Assembly (NCBI RefSeq): GCF_014395225.1
Contig: NZ_CP060723.1
Location: forward strand, 6,138,001 to 6,202,000
Origin: Pedobacter roseus
Lineage (GTDB): Bacteria; Bacteroidota; Bacteroidia; Sphingobacteriales; Sphingobacteriaceae
Direction: 5' to 3'
Length of the DNA: 64,000 nt
Part shown: piece after piece, positions 56,049-64,000 of the stretch
Position numbering within the stretch: position 1 is the stretch's first letter
How the letters are laid out: the number at the start of each line of letters is the position of its first letter
Program-made: the position numbers and the translations under genes
The notes under the pieces: model-generated
What the model was told of the DNA's origin: nothing
Seen by the model: the letters and a program-made list of their open reading frames with translations, nothing else
Database searches by the model: none

Positions 56049-57011
56049 ATGCAGCAGATAAAAACATCATTCGATTTTGAGAAACCTATTGCCGATTTAG
56101 TTCAGCAGATAGAAAAGGTTAAGCAAGTTGCCGAAAAAACCAAGGTAGATATGTCTGCCACGTTAGATGAGCTTGATGGTAAATTAGAAGAAACTACCAA
56201 TAACTTATATAAAAATTTAACCGGTTGGAACAAGGTTCAGATGAGCCGTCATCCTGATCGTCCGCAAACCCTTGATTATATTAACATGATCTGCGATGAT
56301 TTCATCGAGATGCATGGTGATAGAACGGTTAAGGATGATAAAGCGATTATCGGTGGTTTTGCCACCATAAACGGTCAAACCGTTATGGTTATCGGCCACC
56401 AAAAAGGTAAAAATACCAAAGAGCGTCAGTTCCGTAATTTCGGAATGGCTAACCCGGAAGGTTACCGCAAAGCTTTACGTTTAATGCGTTTGGCTGAGAA
56501 ATTTAACAAACCGGTAGTTTCTTTTATTGATACGATGGGTGCTTACCCGGGTTTAGAGGCAGAAGAACGCGGACAAGGTGAAGCGATTGCCAGAAACCTG
56601 TTAGAAATGTCGGTATTACGTGTGCCGATTATCTGTATCGTGGTGGGTGAAGGTGCTTCTGGTGGTGCTTTAGGTATCGGTATTGGCGATAGGGTATATA
56701 TGCTAGAGCATACCTGGTATTCGGTAATCTCTCCTGAATCTTGCTCATCTATTTTATGGAGAAGCTGGGATTTTAAAGAGAAAGCCGCTGAATGTTTGAA
56801 ATTAACGTCTGACGATATGTTTGGTAACAAATTAATCGATGGCATTATCCCTGAACCGCTTGGTGGTGCACACCAGGATCCGGAATTAATGGGCAGAACT
56901 TTAAAAGATTATATCATCAAAGATTTAGCTACTTTGGGTAAACTAAAAACCGATAAACTGATCGAACAAAGAATTGATAAATTCTGTGCGATGGGTGTTG
57001 TAAACGAATAA
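56049..57011 (+). CDS. accA: Acetyl-CoA carboxylase carboxyltransferase subunit alpha
   Basis: Alpha subunit of the carboxyltransferase that, with AccD, moves CO2 from biotin-AccB to acetyl-CoA to make malonyl-CoA for fatty acid synthesis. The 320-residue length is standard. Conserved stretches are DRPQTLDYINMICDDFIEMH near residue 75, FGMANPEGYRKALRLMRLAE, DTMGAYPGLEAEERGQGEAI, GEGASGGALGIGIGDRVYM, and SVISPESCSSILWRSW. The N-terminal ~50 residues are a helical/coiled segment. Monocistronic, with a strong terminator. Confidence 0.97.
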   Translation: MQQIKTSFDFEKPIADLVQQIEKVKQVAEKTKVDMSATLDELDGKLEETTNNLYKNLTGWNKVQMSRHPDRPQTLDYINMICDDFIEMHGDRTVKDDKAIIGGFATINGQTVMVIGHQKGKNTKERQFRNFGMANPEGYRKALRLMRLAEKFNKPVVSFIDTMGAYPGLEAEERGQGEAIARNLLEMSVLRVPIICIVVGEGASGGALGIGIGDRVYMLEHTWYSVISPESCSSILWRSWDFKEKAAECLKLTSDDMFGNKLIDGIIPEPLGGAHQDPELMGRTLKDYIIKDLATLGKLKTDKLIEQRIDKFCAMGVVNE

Positions 57012-57032
57012 TCGTTGAAAAAATAATATTTG

Positions 57033-57067
57033 AATCCTGTTCGGCAATGCTGAACAGGATTTTTTTT
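57033..57067 (+). terminator. Intrinsic terminator after accA
   Basis: AATCCTGTTC pairs with GAACAGGATT, with further GC pairing in the loop, and runs into eight T. Confidence 0.9.
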
Positions 57068-57100
57068 GTGCAAGTTGCTCACGCGTGGTTTTTACAATAA

Positions 57101-57290
57101 AATCGTAAAGCTATTGCTGCGCTCGTTAGAAACGAGCGCAAACATTATCGAGTAGCTCACGCTCGTTTCTAACGAGCGTGTAAATAGGATACCGTATCTT
57201 ACGGTGTCAGTATCTGTATATTTCTGGATTTACAAGAAATCGTAAGGCTATTGCTGCACTCGTTAGAAACGAGTGCAAACATTATCAGGT
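57101..57290. repeat. REP palindromes on the downstream side of the RAYT gene
   Basis: Three 23-nt hairpins with 10-bp stems and 3-nt loops: 57118-57140 (TGCGCTCGTT/AACGAGCGCA), 57158-57180 (CACGCTCGTT/AACGAGCGTG) and 57255-57277 (TGCACTCGTT/AACGAGTGCA). The first and third differ by a paired change that keeps the stem intact. Flanks (ATCGTAA-GCTATTGCTGC before, AAACATTATC after) are shared by the first and third copies. Confidence 0.85.
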
Positions 57291-57356
57291 AAGCTCATCA
57301 TATTTTATGATATAGCTACCGATACTTAAAACCGAGTATAAATATTTATATGTTAG

Positions 57357-57911
57357 TTAATCAATATCCAGCAGCTCAACCTCTATTGGTCCCCCAAGGC
57401 CATGATAATTAGATGCAGAGCTATAAGTGTAATGTTGAGGATCAGACACAATTCCAGCCAGAACTGGATTTTGATGGATATAGTTTAATTTTTGAAATGT
57501 AAACTCTGGACTAATTAGTTCAACAGCATGGTAACCATCTTGCCATACTTTATAATTTTCAATGCGGGTTATATACTTTGCAGCAAAATCAAATTTATTT
57601 AATAACCACTTTTTCCGACTTTCATTTCCTGAATTAATCTCTTCAATAATTGCCCTATTTGTGAATTTTTTAAAATCTCTGACAATTTCAAAAAGCTTTA
57701 CACTTCCGCTGGCGGATGCAATGAGATGTATATGATTGGTCATTAGGCAATACGCATATAGTGTCAATCCTTTTTTTGATTGACAGTATTTTAGCGAGTT
57801 AATAATGATTTCTTTATGAGATAAACGAGTAAATATATCAACCCAATCTACAATTGTAAAGGTTAGGAAATAAATTCCTTCCGGATCCCTGGCTTGATAT
57901 TGATCTGACAT
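57357..57911 (-). CDS. REP-associated tyrosine transposase (RAYT, TnpA_REP/Y1 family)
   Basis: 184-residue Y1 (HUH) single-strand transposase. The N-terminal phrase GIYFLTFTIVDWVDIFTR opens the fold. The HUH metal motif is HIHLI in CLMTNHIHLIA, and the catalytic Tyr is probably that of LNYIHQNPVLAGIV, followed by YTYSSASNY. It is bracketed by matching GCTCGTT/AACGAGC palindromes, its presumed substrates, three on one side and two on the other. Full length and intact, so possibly active. It has inserted between accA and the DUF2723 genes. Confidence 0.92.
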   Translation of the reverse strand: MSDQYQARDPEGIYFLTFTIVDWVDIFTRLSHKEIIINSLKYCQSKKGLTLYAYCLMTNHIHLIASASGSVKLFEIVRDFKKFTNRAIIEEINSGNESRKKWLLNKFDFAAKYITRIENYKVWQDGYHAVELISPEFTFQKLNYIHQNPVLAGIVSDPQHYTYSSASNYHGLGGPIEVELLDID

Positions 57912-57966
57912 ATATTAAAAGTATTTATTTATTCGGGAAAATCATAAAATTAATTTATGGTGTACT

Positions 57967-58075
57967 CACGCTCGTTTCTAACGAGTGTGTAAATAACTTA
58001 TCGTATTTACGATGTCGAATATTTTATTACGATAAAATCGTAAAGCTATTGCTGCACTCGTTGGAAACGAGCGCA
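57967..58075. repeat. REP palindromes on the upstream side of the RAYT gene
   Basis: Two hairpins of the same family at 57967-57989 (CACGCTCGTT/AACGAGTGTG) and 58053-58075 (TGCACTCGTT/AACGAGCGCA). They show the same two orientations and flanks (TAAAGCTATTGCTGC) as the copies on the other side, so the transposase gene sits inside a symmetrical REP pair. Confidence 0.8.
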
Positions 58076-58082
58076 AACGCAT

Positions 58083-58117
58083 AAAAAAAAGCAGCTACAA
58101 ATTAATGTAGCTGCTTT
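58083..58117 (-). terminator. Terminator of the first DUF2723 gene
   Basis: Perfect 12-bp stem AAAGCAGCTACA/TGTAGCTGCTTT with a 6-nt loop. On the minus strand it runs into eight T, 23 bp after the stop codon. Confidence 0.85.
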
Positions 58118-58139
58118 ATAATCTATTTTCAAAATCCGC

Positions 58140-61100
58140 TTATTGCTGCGGACCCTGCTGTTGCGGGAAGAAAGCCGAAAGGCGATTCTCTAAAGCATTG
58201 AATGTTTTCTGAAGCTTATCGCTTAATTTATCCTGACCAGCGGCTTTACTCGTTTTGATCATTCTGTCTAAATAGTATAAGCCTGTTTGGATATTCTGCG
58301 ATCCGGTTAAACCTTTCGATTGCGAGATATCGGCTAGGTAGGTAAGTTCTTTATTGATATAAACTCCGGATTTATCTATTATATCGTTCGCTCTCGCCGT
58401 TTCGCCCAATTTATATAAGTTTTCGGCCATATAGAACTTCACTACAACGGTACGGATACCAAAGAATTTATCTGTTGGCATTACCGCAAAATATTTGTCT
58501 ACAACTTTCTTGGCCCCATCAATTTTACCGTCTTTAATCAGGCTGCCGGTTAAGCTGCTGAAAATGTTGGTGAAAATAAAAGTATCATCTGACGATTGTG
58601 GATCTAAATATTTAGCGGTTTTCATATTACCCCACTTAAATTTTGTCATCACGTTGTTGTACATCGCAGGTGTATTCAACTGCTCTGGTCTATCTTCTGA
58701 TGCTGTTGTATCAGCTTTTAGCGGTAATAAGCGTAAAGCCAAACCTTCGCTGTACAAATACTTGTCTAAACCATTATATTGCTCAGAAGGTACGGTAGAA
58801 GCAAAATAAATAGGACGTTTCCAATTGTTGTGTGCAAGGATATCGAACATAGCCAATGTACCTTTGGTTACATAACCTTTGTTAAACTTCCAGTCCATTT
58901 CTGTTGCTATTTTCGAAGCATCTGCTGCTGGCACCGTTCCTGTACTTACCACTTGTTGCGGATCTATCGTAATTTTAAGATTTTTGGTTGGCAGGAAGTT
59001 AGATTTTGTGCCATCCTGCATCGGTACTTTATCGCTCTCATCGTTTGATAGCAATAAATCAACTACATTTTTAAGCTCAATACTGCCCGCAATTTTATAA
59101 TCATCATACGGCATTACATCTCTTTCGCCCTGTACATATTGCTCAGGTTTCATCGTGATAGGCAATGGCGCCGATTCATTTTGTTTTTGTCTTAAACCAT
59201 TAATGTACCAATCCGTATCAAATAAACTTAAGTTTACAATACGCACATCCGGGCGCACATTTTCTACCTCCTGGATGTACCAAAGTGGGTAGGTGTCATT
59301 ATCGCCATAGGTGAATAAGATGGCGTTTGGCGCACACGATTGCAGGTAATCCAATGCAATATCGTGTGGAACCAACTTGGTTGAGCGGTCGTGGTCATCC
59401 CAGCCCTGCTCGGCCATAATTACCGGAGCAGCCAATAAACCGATAACCGTTGCACCAATGGCGCCTGTGGTTGGGGTTAATTTTTTAAATAGCCATTCCT
59501 TAATGGCGAGTGCCCCGAGACCTATCCATATTGCAAAGGCATAAAACGATCCTACATAAGCGTAATCCCTTTCGCGCGGTTCTAATGGTTTTTGATTTAA
59601 ATATAATACAATGGCAATACCAGTAAAGAAGAATAATAAAGCCACTACACCAGCATCTTTCTGGTTGCGTTTGAAATGCCAAAGCGCACCGATAATGCCC
59701 ATTAATAAAGGTAAGAAGAAGAAACGGTTATAAGCTTTATTGTCGACAGTTGATGGCGGCAAATGACTTTGATCGCCTCTCAACATGGCATCAATTGGTT
59801 TAATACCGCTGATCCATTCGCCTTCAAAACCACTTCCCTGACCTTGCTCATCGTTCTGGCGACCAACAAAGTTCCAGAAGAAATAACGCATATACATGTA
59901 ACCGATCTGGTAACTGGCCAAAAAGCCAACATTATCAACCAGGTTAGGATTTTTTGAATCATCTAAATGCATCCATTCTTTGTAAAAACTCGCATGTCTC
60001 GCATCGTCACTGTACATACGTGGCAGCAAAGTATTGTTATTATACTCATAGTCGGTTTTTTTGCCTGCTACTTCATATTTGTCTTTACCTTTTCTCCAGA
60101 TGGTTTTTCCTTCGGTTACACCTGTTCTTTCTGAGTTGTAATTAGGGCCGTAACCTAATGGTCTATCGCCATATTGTTCACGGTTGAGGTAACTTAAGAA
60201 AGAGAAAGCATCTTTAGGAGCACTGTTATTTAAGTTCGGATCAGCTTTGGCCCTGATGATGATCATCGAGAAAGAGGCGTAACCGAAAATGATCAATACA
60301 ACCGAAAGTAAACCTAAGTTTAACAATTTCTTTTGGTGTTTGATGGAATAACGGATTCCCCAAACCAAAGCTCCGATTAATAAAATAGCGAAGAATAAAA
60401 CGCCGGTTCCAAAACCAAGACCTAAGGTGTTTACAAAGAAAAGATCGAAATAAGCACCGAATGAAACCAAATATTGAATAATACCATATTGGATTACCGC
60501 TAAAATCAGGATACCCACAATAAGGGTTTTGAAAATACCTGCTGTGGTTGCTTTATCTGTTCTTTTAAAATAATAGATAAAAGCAAGTGCCGGGATGGTT
60601 AATAAGTTTAATAAGTGGATACCGATTGATAAACCCATGATATAGGCAATAAACAATAACCAGCGATCGGCACGCGGCTCATCTGCATGTGCTTCCCATT
60701 TAAGGATGGCCCAGAAAACAATTGCGGTAAATAACGACGATTGCGCATAAACCTCCGATTCTACAGCCGAGAACCAGAAACTATCAGAGAAAGTATAAGC
60801 CAGCGCACCAACGGCACCTGCACCCATAATGCTGATTAATTTACCAGTGGTTAGTTCTTCGCCAGCATTTAATATCGTTTTTTTAGCCAATGCTGTGATT
60901 GTCCAAAATAGGAATAAAATAGTTGCTCCGCTTGATACGGCCGAACCTACGTTCATCCAATATGCAATTCTGGTTAAATCTCCGGTTGCGAAGATGGAGA
61001 AGAAACGCTGGATCATTAAGAATAAAGGTGCACCTGGCTGGTGAACAACCTGCATCCTGAATGCCGATGCGATAAATTCGCCGCAGTCCCAAAAACTTGC

Positions 61101-61187
61101 AGAAGGCTCTAAGGTTAAAACGTAAGTTATTGTAGCAATTAAAAAGCAGATCCAGCCTACTATATTATTAACTTTTGAATAATTCAT
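58140..61187 (-). CDS. DUF2723 membrane protein (GT117-type, putative protein O-mannosyltransferase family)
   Basis: 1015-residue protein. The N-terminal ~570 residues carry many membrane helices of GT-C fold type, with the family-defining ASFWDCGEFIASAFRM near residue 30 (acidic Asp-Cys-Gly-Glu pair) and QPGAPLF just after. Between helices are long periplasmic segments (DDARHASFYKEWMHLD). The C-terminal half is soluble: SCAPNAILFTYGDNDTYPLW, YIQEVENVRPDVRIVNLSLF, then tetratricopeptide-like helices to the end. The human homologue TMEM260 is an O-mannosyltransferase, so a lipid-linked-sugar transfer role is plausible. The adjacent upstream gene is a paralogue. Confidence 0.85.
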   Translation of the reverse strand: MNYSKVNNIVGWICFLIATITYVLTLEPSASFWDCGEFIASAFRMQVVHQPGAPLFLMIQRFFSIFATGDLTRIAYWMNVGSAVSSGATILFLFWTITALAKKTILNAGEELTTGKLISIMGAGAVGALAYTFSDSFWFSAVESEVYAQSSLFTAIVFWAILKWEAHADEPRADRWLLFIAYIMGLSIGIHLLNLLTIPALAFIYYFKRTDKATTAGIFKTLIVGILILAVIQYGIIQYLVSFGAYFDLFFVNTLGLGFGTGVLFFAILLIGALVWGIRYSIKHQKKLLNLGLLSVVLIIFGYASFSMIIIRAKADPNLNNSAPKDAFSFLSYLNREQYGDRPLGYGPNYNSERTGVTEGKTIWRKGKDKYEVAGKKTDYEYNNNTLLPRMYSDDARHASFYKEWMHLDDSKNPNLVDNVGFLASYQIGYMYMRYFFWNFVGRQNDEQGQGSGFEGEWISGIKPIDAMLRGDQSHLPPSTVDNKAYNRFFFLPLLMGIIGALWHFKRNQKDAGVVALLFFFTGIAIVLYLNQKPLEPRERDYAYVGSFYAFAIWIGLGALAIKEWLFKKLTPTTGAIGATVIGLLAAPVIMAEQGWDDHDRSTKLVPHDIALDYLQSCAPNAILFTYGDNDTYPLWYIQEVENVRPDVRIVNLSLFDTDWYINGLRQKQNESAPLPITMKPEQYVQGERDVMPYDDYKIAGSIELKNVVDLLLSNDESDKVPMQDGTKSNFLPTKNLKITIDPQQVVSTGTVPAADASKIATEMDWKFNKGYVTKGTLAMFDILAHNNWKRPIYFASTVPSEQYNGLDKYLYSEGLALRLLPLKADTTASEDRPEQLNTPAMYNNVMTKFKWGNMKTAKYLDPQSSDDTFIFTNIFSSLTGSLIKDGKIDGAKKVVDKYFAVMPTDKFFGIRTVVVKFYMAENLYKLGETARANDIIDKSGVYINKELTYLADISQSKGLTGSQNIQTGLYYLDRMIKTSKAAGQDKLSDKLQKTFNALENRLSAFFPQQQGPQQ

Positions 61188-61340
61188 TGGTTTGTTTAAT
61201 GATATTAAAAATTGTTTTCACATAAAAATGCTGCCGAAATTAACTATTCTAGTCGATAAAACAGGTAAATTTTTGGATTGATTTAACAATTTTTAACGGC
61301 CTAAGCCTGTTACATAAAGGATTTTAATCTGGTTGAAAAG

Positions 61341-61382
61341 TAAAAACCCATAGGCAGAAATATTAAAATCTGCCCATGGGTT
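61341..61382 (-). terminator. Terminator of the second DUF2723 gene
   Basis: AACCCATAGGCAGA pairs with TCTGCCCATGGGTT (one mismatch) around a 10-nt loop. A-rich flanks on both sides give a T run in the minus direction. Confidence 0.75.
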
Positions 61383-61403
61383 AAAATTTAGAATGTTTTA
61401 GGC

Positions 61404-64000
61404 TTAGCCTGCTGCATAAGGTGCAAAGCGGGCAAACAGGTCATTATATAGTTTTTCGAGACTTTTGCTCAGCTCAGTTTGTTTAAATACTCCGGTTAAT
61501 TTTGCCATTTGACCTAAATAACCAAGGTAGAAACGCACGTTCTGCTCGGCTGCCAACTGGTTTTTACTTTCCGAAAGGTCGGCAAGGTGGGTGAGTTCCT
61601 TTCCAACATAATCGGCTGTTTTTTTTATCATTGCATTGGCGCGGTTCAGGTCGTTTAAGCGGTAAAGGCTTTCGGTAAAATAATAGGTGCTCATTACCTG
61701 GCGCATACTGTAAAATTTAGCCGGGATTACCGCAACGTACTTATCCGCTACTTTTTTGCTCTCCGCAATTTTACCTTCGTTGATCATGCCGTTTAATAAA
61801 CCGTTAAACATATTCGATAACATGGTTACATCATCAGCAGATTGCCTGTCTAAATGATTGGCATTTTTAATGTTACCAAAACCATAAACATTCATCAGGT
61901 TGTTGTACAAAGGTTTAATGTTGATTCTGTCGTAGTCTTCGGTAATAGCCGTATCGGGTTTTAATGGAAGCAGCCTTTTGTTCAATCCTTCCGAATAAAG
62001 GTATTTGTTCAGTCCCACATATTGCTCATCGGGCATGGCTCCGGTAAAATAAATGGGTCGTTCCCAATTGTTATGTGCCAAAATATCGAATAACGCCAAA
62101 GTTCCTTTGGTTACGTAATTTTGGTTAAACGTCCATTCCATACTATTGGCAATTTTACCCGCATCTTCTTTGGGTACCGTACCCGTATCTAAAACCTGTT
62201 GCGGATTTACCGCAAGTTTCAGATTCTTTGTAGGTAAAACATTGTATTTCGAGCCATCGTTCATGGTTACCTTATCCTCATCGTGATCGGAGAGAAGGAT
62301 ATCTAAAATTTGCTGTAACTCGATATGCTGAGCAACTTTATAATCCTGGTAGTACATAATGTCCCTCGTGCCTTCAACATATTGCTCAGGTTTTAAGGTG
62401 ATGGGAAGTGGTGCTGATTCATTTTGCTTTCTGCGCATGCCGTCGATATACCAATCTGCTGTGAATAAACTCAGGTTTACCACCCGCACATCCGGACGTA
62501 CATTTTCCACTTCCTGCGCATACCAAACAGGGTAGGTGTCGTTATCGCCGTAAGTAAACAGAATAGCGTTAGGGGCACATGATTTAAGGTAGTTAACCGA
62601 CATATCCCTGGCTACATGACTATCAGAACGGTCGTGATCATCCCAGCCCTGGTTGGCCATAATAACCGGCGCACCGAACAAAGCAATAACCGAAGCAAAA
62701 ATACTCGCACGTGCTGGCGTTAATTTTTTAAATACCCATTCCTTCAGTCCAAATACTCCTAATCCTATCCAGATGGCGAAGGCATAAAATGAGCCTACAT
62801 AGGCATAATCCCTCTCGCGGGGTTCAATCGGTACAGAATTTAAGTAAACAACAATCGCAATTCCGGTAAAAACAAATAATAAACCGATAACACCAGCGTC
62901 TTTTTGGTTGCGTTTAAAGTGCCAAACTGCGCCGATCAAACCAATAATCAAAGGCAAAAAGAAAAACCTGTTATAGGATTTGTTCTCTATAATGGATGGG
63001 GGCAGATTTTTTTGACTGCCAAGCCTCATCGCATCCACAGGTTTAATGCCGCTGAGCCAGTTACCGTCTTTGCCTCCAAATTGTCCATCTTCGTTATCCT
63101 GCCGCCCTACAAAATTCCACATAAAATAACGCATGTACATCTGCCCGGTCTGGAAAGAGAACAGATATTTTAAATTATCGATAAGCGTAGGTTTATGTGC
63201 ATCATCAAAACCCATATAATTTTTATAAAAGCGTACATGCTCAGGTTTATCGCTGTACATCCGTGGCATTAAAGTTTGATCAGCAAAAACATAGGCCGAT
63301 TTTGTTCCCGCCGATTCATATTTTTTGTCGCCTTTGCGAAATATTTTGCCTGTTTCTTTAATATCGATTTTTTCTGAATTGTAATTCTCGCCATAAAGTA
63401 AAGGCCTGTCGCCATATTGATCGCGGCCCAGGTATCTCGAAAGTGAGAATACATTGTCTACATTATAATTGTTCAGGTTAGGTTTGGCCTGTGCCCTGAT
63501 AACCAATAATGCGTAGGAGCTGTATCCAAATAAAAGCAGTACGGTGAATAATAGAATCAGGTTTAAAGCCCTTTTGTTTTTGAGGATAGAATAACGGATG
63601 CCATACACCAGGCCTCCGATTAATAAAACAGCAAAAAACAATATCCCCGAGCCGAAGCTTAAATTCATGGTGTTTACAAAAAAGTAATCGAAGCTTGCTG
63701 CAAGCGACACCATGTATTGAATGATGCCAAATTGAACCACAGCTAGAGCAGCAATGGAAACAAAAAATATTTTTAGAACACCTTGCCAGCTGGGCGATGG
63801 ATTTTTTTTAAAATAATAAACAAATATTAATGCAGGGATGGTAAGCAGGTTTAAAATATGCACACCGATAGAAAGCCCCATAATATAGGCTACAAAAAGT
63901 AACCACCGGTCTGCTTTTGGTTCATCGGCCTGTGATTCCCATTTTAAAATACCCCAAAATACAATCGCACTACAAAGCGACGACATGGCGTAAACCTCAG
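61404..64000 (-). CDS. DUF2723 membrane protein, second paralogue (5' end outside the window)
   Basis: Partial gene: 864 residues are visible and the reading frame continues past the window edge. The bases beyond the internal Met at 63986 still encode EVYA, matching SEVYAQSSLFTAIVFW of the neighbouring paralogue. The visible part starts within the membrane region and runs through RERDYAYVGSFYAFAIWIGL, SCAPNAILFTYGDNDTYPVW and YAQEVENVRPDVRVVNLSLF to a helical C-terminus. It is similar to the downstream copy along its whole length, so the pair is an ancient tandem duplication. About 145 N-terminal residues, including the DCGE motif, must lie outside. Confidence 0.87.
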   Translation of the reverse strand, partial: EVYAMSSLCSAIVFWGILKWESQADEPKADRWLLFVAYIMGLSIGVHILNLLTIPALIFVYYFKKNPSPSWQGVLKIFFVSIAALAVVQFGIIQYMVSLAASFDYFFVNTMNLSFGSGILFFAVLLIGGLVYGIRYSILKNKRALNLILLFTVLLLFGYSSYALLVIRAQAKPNLNNYNVDNVFSLSRYLGRDQYGDRPLLYGENYNSEKIDIKETGKIFRKGDKKYESAGTKSAYVFADQTLMPRMYSDKPEHVRFYKNYMGFDDAHKPTLIDNLKYLFSFQTGQMYMRYFMWNFVGRQDNEDGQFGGKDGNWLSGIKPVDAMRLGSQKNLPPSIIENKSYNRFFFLPLIIGLIGAVWHFKRNQKDAGVIGLLFVFTGIAIVVYLNSVPIEPRERDYAYVGSFYAFAIWIGLGVFGLKEWVFKKLTPARASIFASVIALFGAPVIMANQGWDDHDRSDSHVARDMSVNYLKSCAPNAILFTYGDNDTYPVWYAQEVENVRPDVRVVNLSLFTADWYIDGMRRKQNESAPLPITLKPEQYVEGTRDIMYYQDYKVAQHIELQQILDILLSDHDEDKVTMNDGSKYNVLPTKNLKLAVNPQQVLDTGTVPKEDAGKIANSMEWTFNQNYVTKGTLALFDILAHNNWERPIYFTGAMPDEQYVGLNKYLYSEGLNKRLLPLKPDTAITEDYDRINIKPLYNNLMNVYGFGNIKNANHLDRQSADDVTMLSNMFNGLLNGMINEGKIAESKKVADKYVAVIPAKFYSMRQVMSTYYFTESLYRLNDLNRANAMIKKTADYVGKELTHLADLSESKNQLAAEQNVRFYLGYLGQMAKLTGVFKQTELSKSLEKLYNDLFARFAPYAAG

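Noticed and set aside
57111..57280. Regularly recurring GCTCGTT/AACGAGC units that look like a small CRISPR array
   Set aside because: Only three units with unequal spacing, in alternating orientations, next to a RAYT gene and without cas genes; REP palindromes explain them better.

Overview
The window looks like a chromosomal segment of a Bacteroidota bacterium, most likely family Sphingobacteriaceae (Pedobacter-like). The evidence is three separate sets of SusC/SusD-type outer-membrane glycan importers, many lipoproteins with a C-K-K after the lipobox, a FecR/ECF-sigma surface-signalling set, a TAnnTTTG-type promoter, and tandem DUF2723 membrane proteins. No rRNA, tRNA, prophage or CRISPR array was seen.

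Layout. (1) 309-1844: SulP anion transporter. (2) 2382-20417: one roughly 18-kb plus-strand operon with two SusC/SusD pairs and seven further surface proteins (two fasciclin proteins, DUF5007, DUF5008, a DUF4983 phosphodiesterase-like protein, a DUF1735/PA14 protein and a PKD/F5-8C protein). It closes with a strong terminator and contains no recognisable glycoside hydrolase; its substrate is unknown. A separately transcribed GtaA-type (DUF4965/DUF1793) secreted protein follows at 20625. (3) 23565-26304: DNA polymerase IV, a small secreted orphan, a DUF6717-like protein and a stand-alone receiver protein. (4) 26591-44272: a complete malto-oligosaccharide locus. It has a LacI regulator, two perfect operator palindromes, SusC-SusD-SusE, a periplasmic neopullulanase-like GH13, beta-phosphoglucomutase, GH65 maltose phosphorylase, a second GH13, an MFS sugar transporter and a surface CBM48-GH13 amylase. 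The implied route is: bind and import maltodextrin, trim it to maltose in the periplasm, carry maltose inward, phosphorolyse it to glucose and beta-glucose-1-phosphate, then form glucose-6-phosphate. (5) 44379-45486: ECF sigma factor with a membrane partner on the minus strand. (6) 45642-52948: ECF sigma, FecR and an STN-type SusC/SusD pair, a trans-envelope signalling uptake system. (7) 53142-57011: small secreted protein, S10 serine carboxypeptidase-like protein and accA. (8) 57012-58085: a RAYT (REP-associated Y1 transposase) bracketed by its palindromes. (9) 58140-64000: two tandem DUF2723 (GT117-like) membrane proteins, the second cut by the window edge.

Two things stand out. Four genes (two SusD, one SusC, one amylase) each carry a single-base loss next to a short G or C run. 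In each case the family-typical protein continues in the next frame, so these are either assembly errors or real inactivations. In addition, the intergenic DNA is rich in several distinct families of short palindromes, including a 9-4-9 hairpin family with one copy inside the coding start of the amylase gene.
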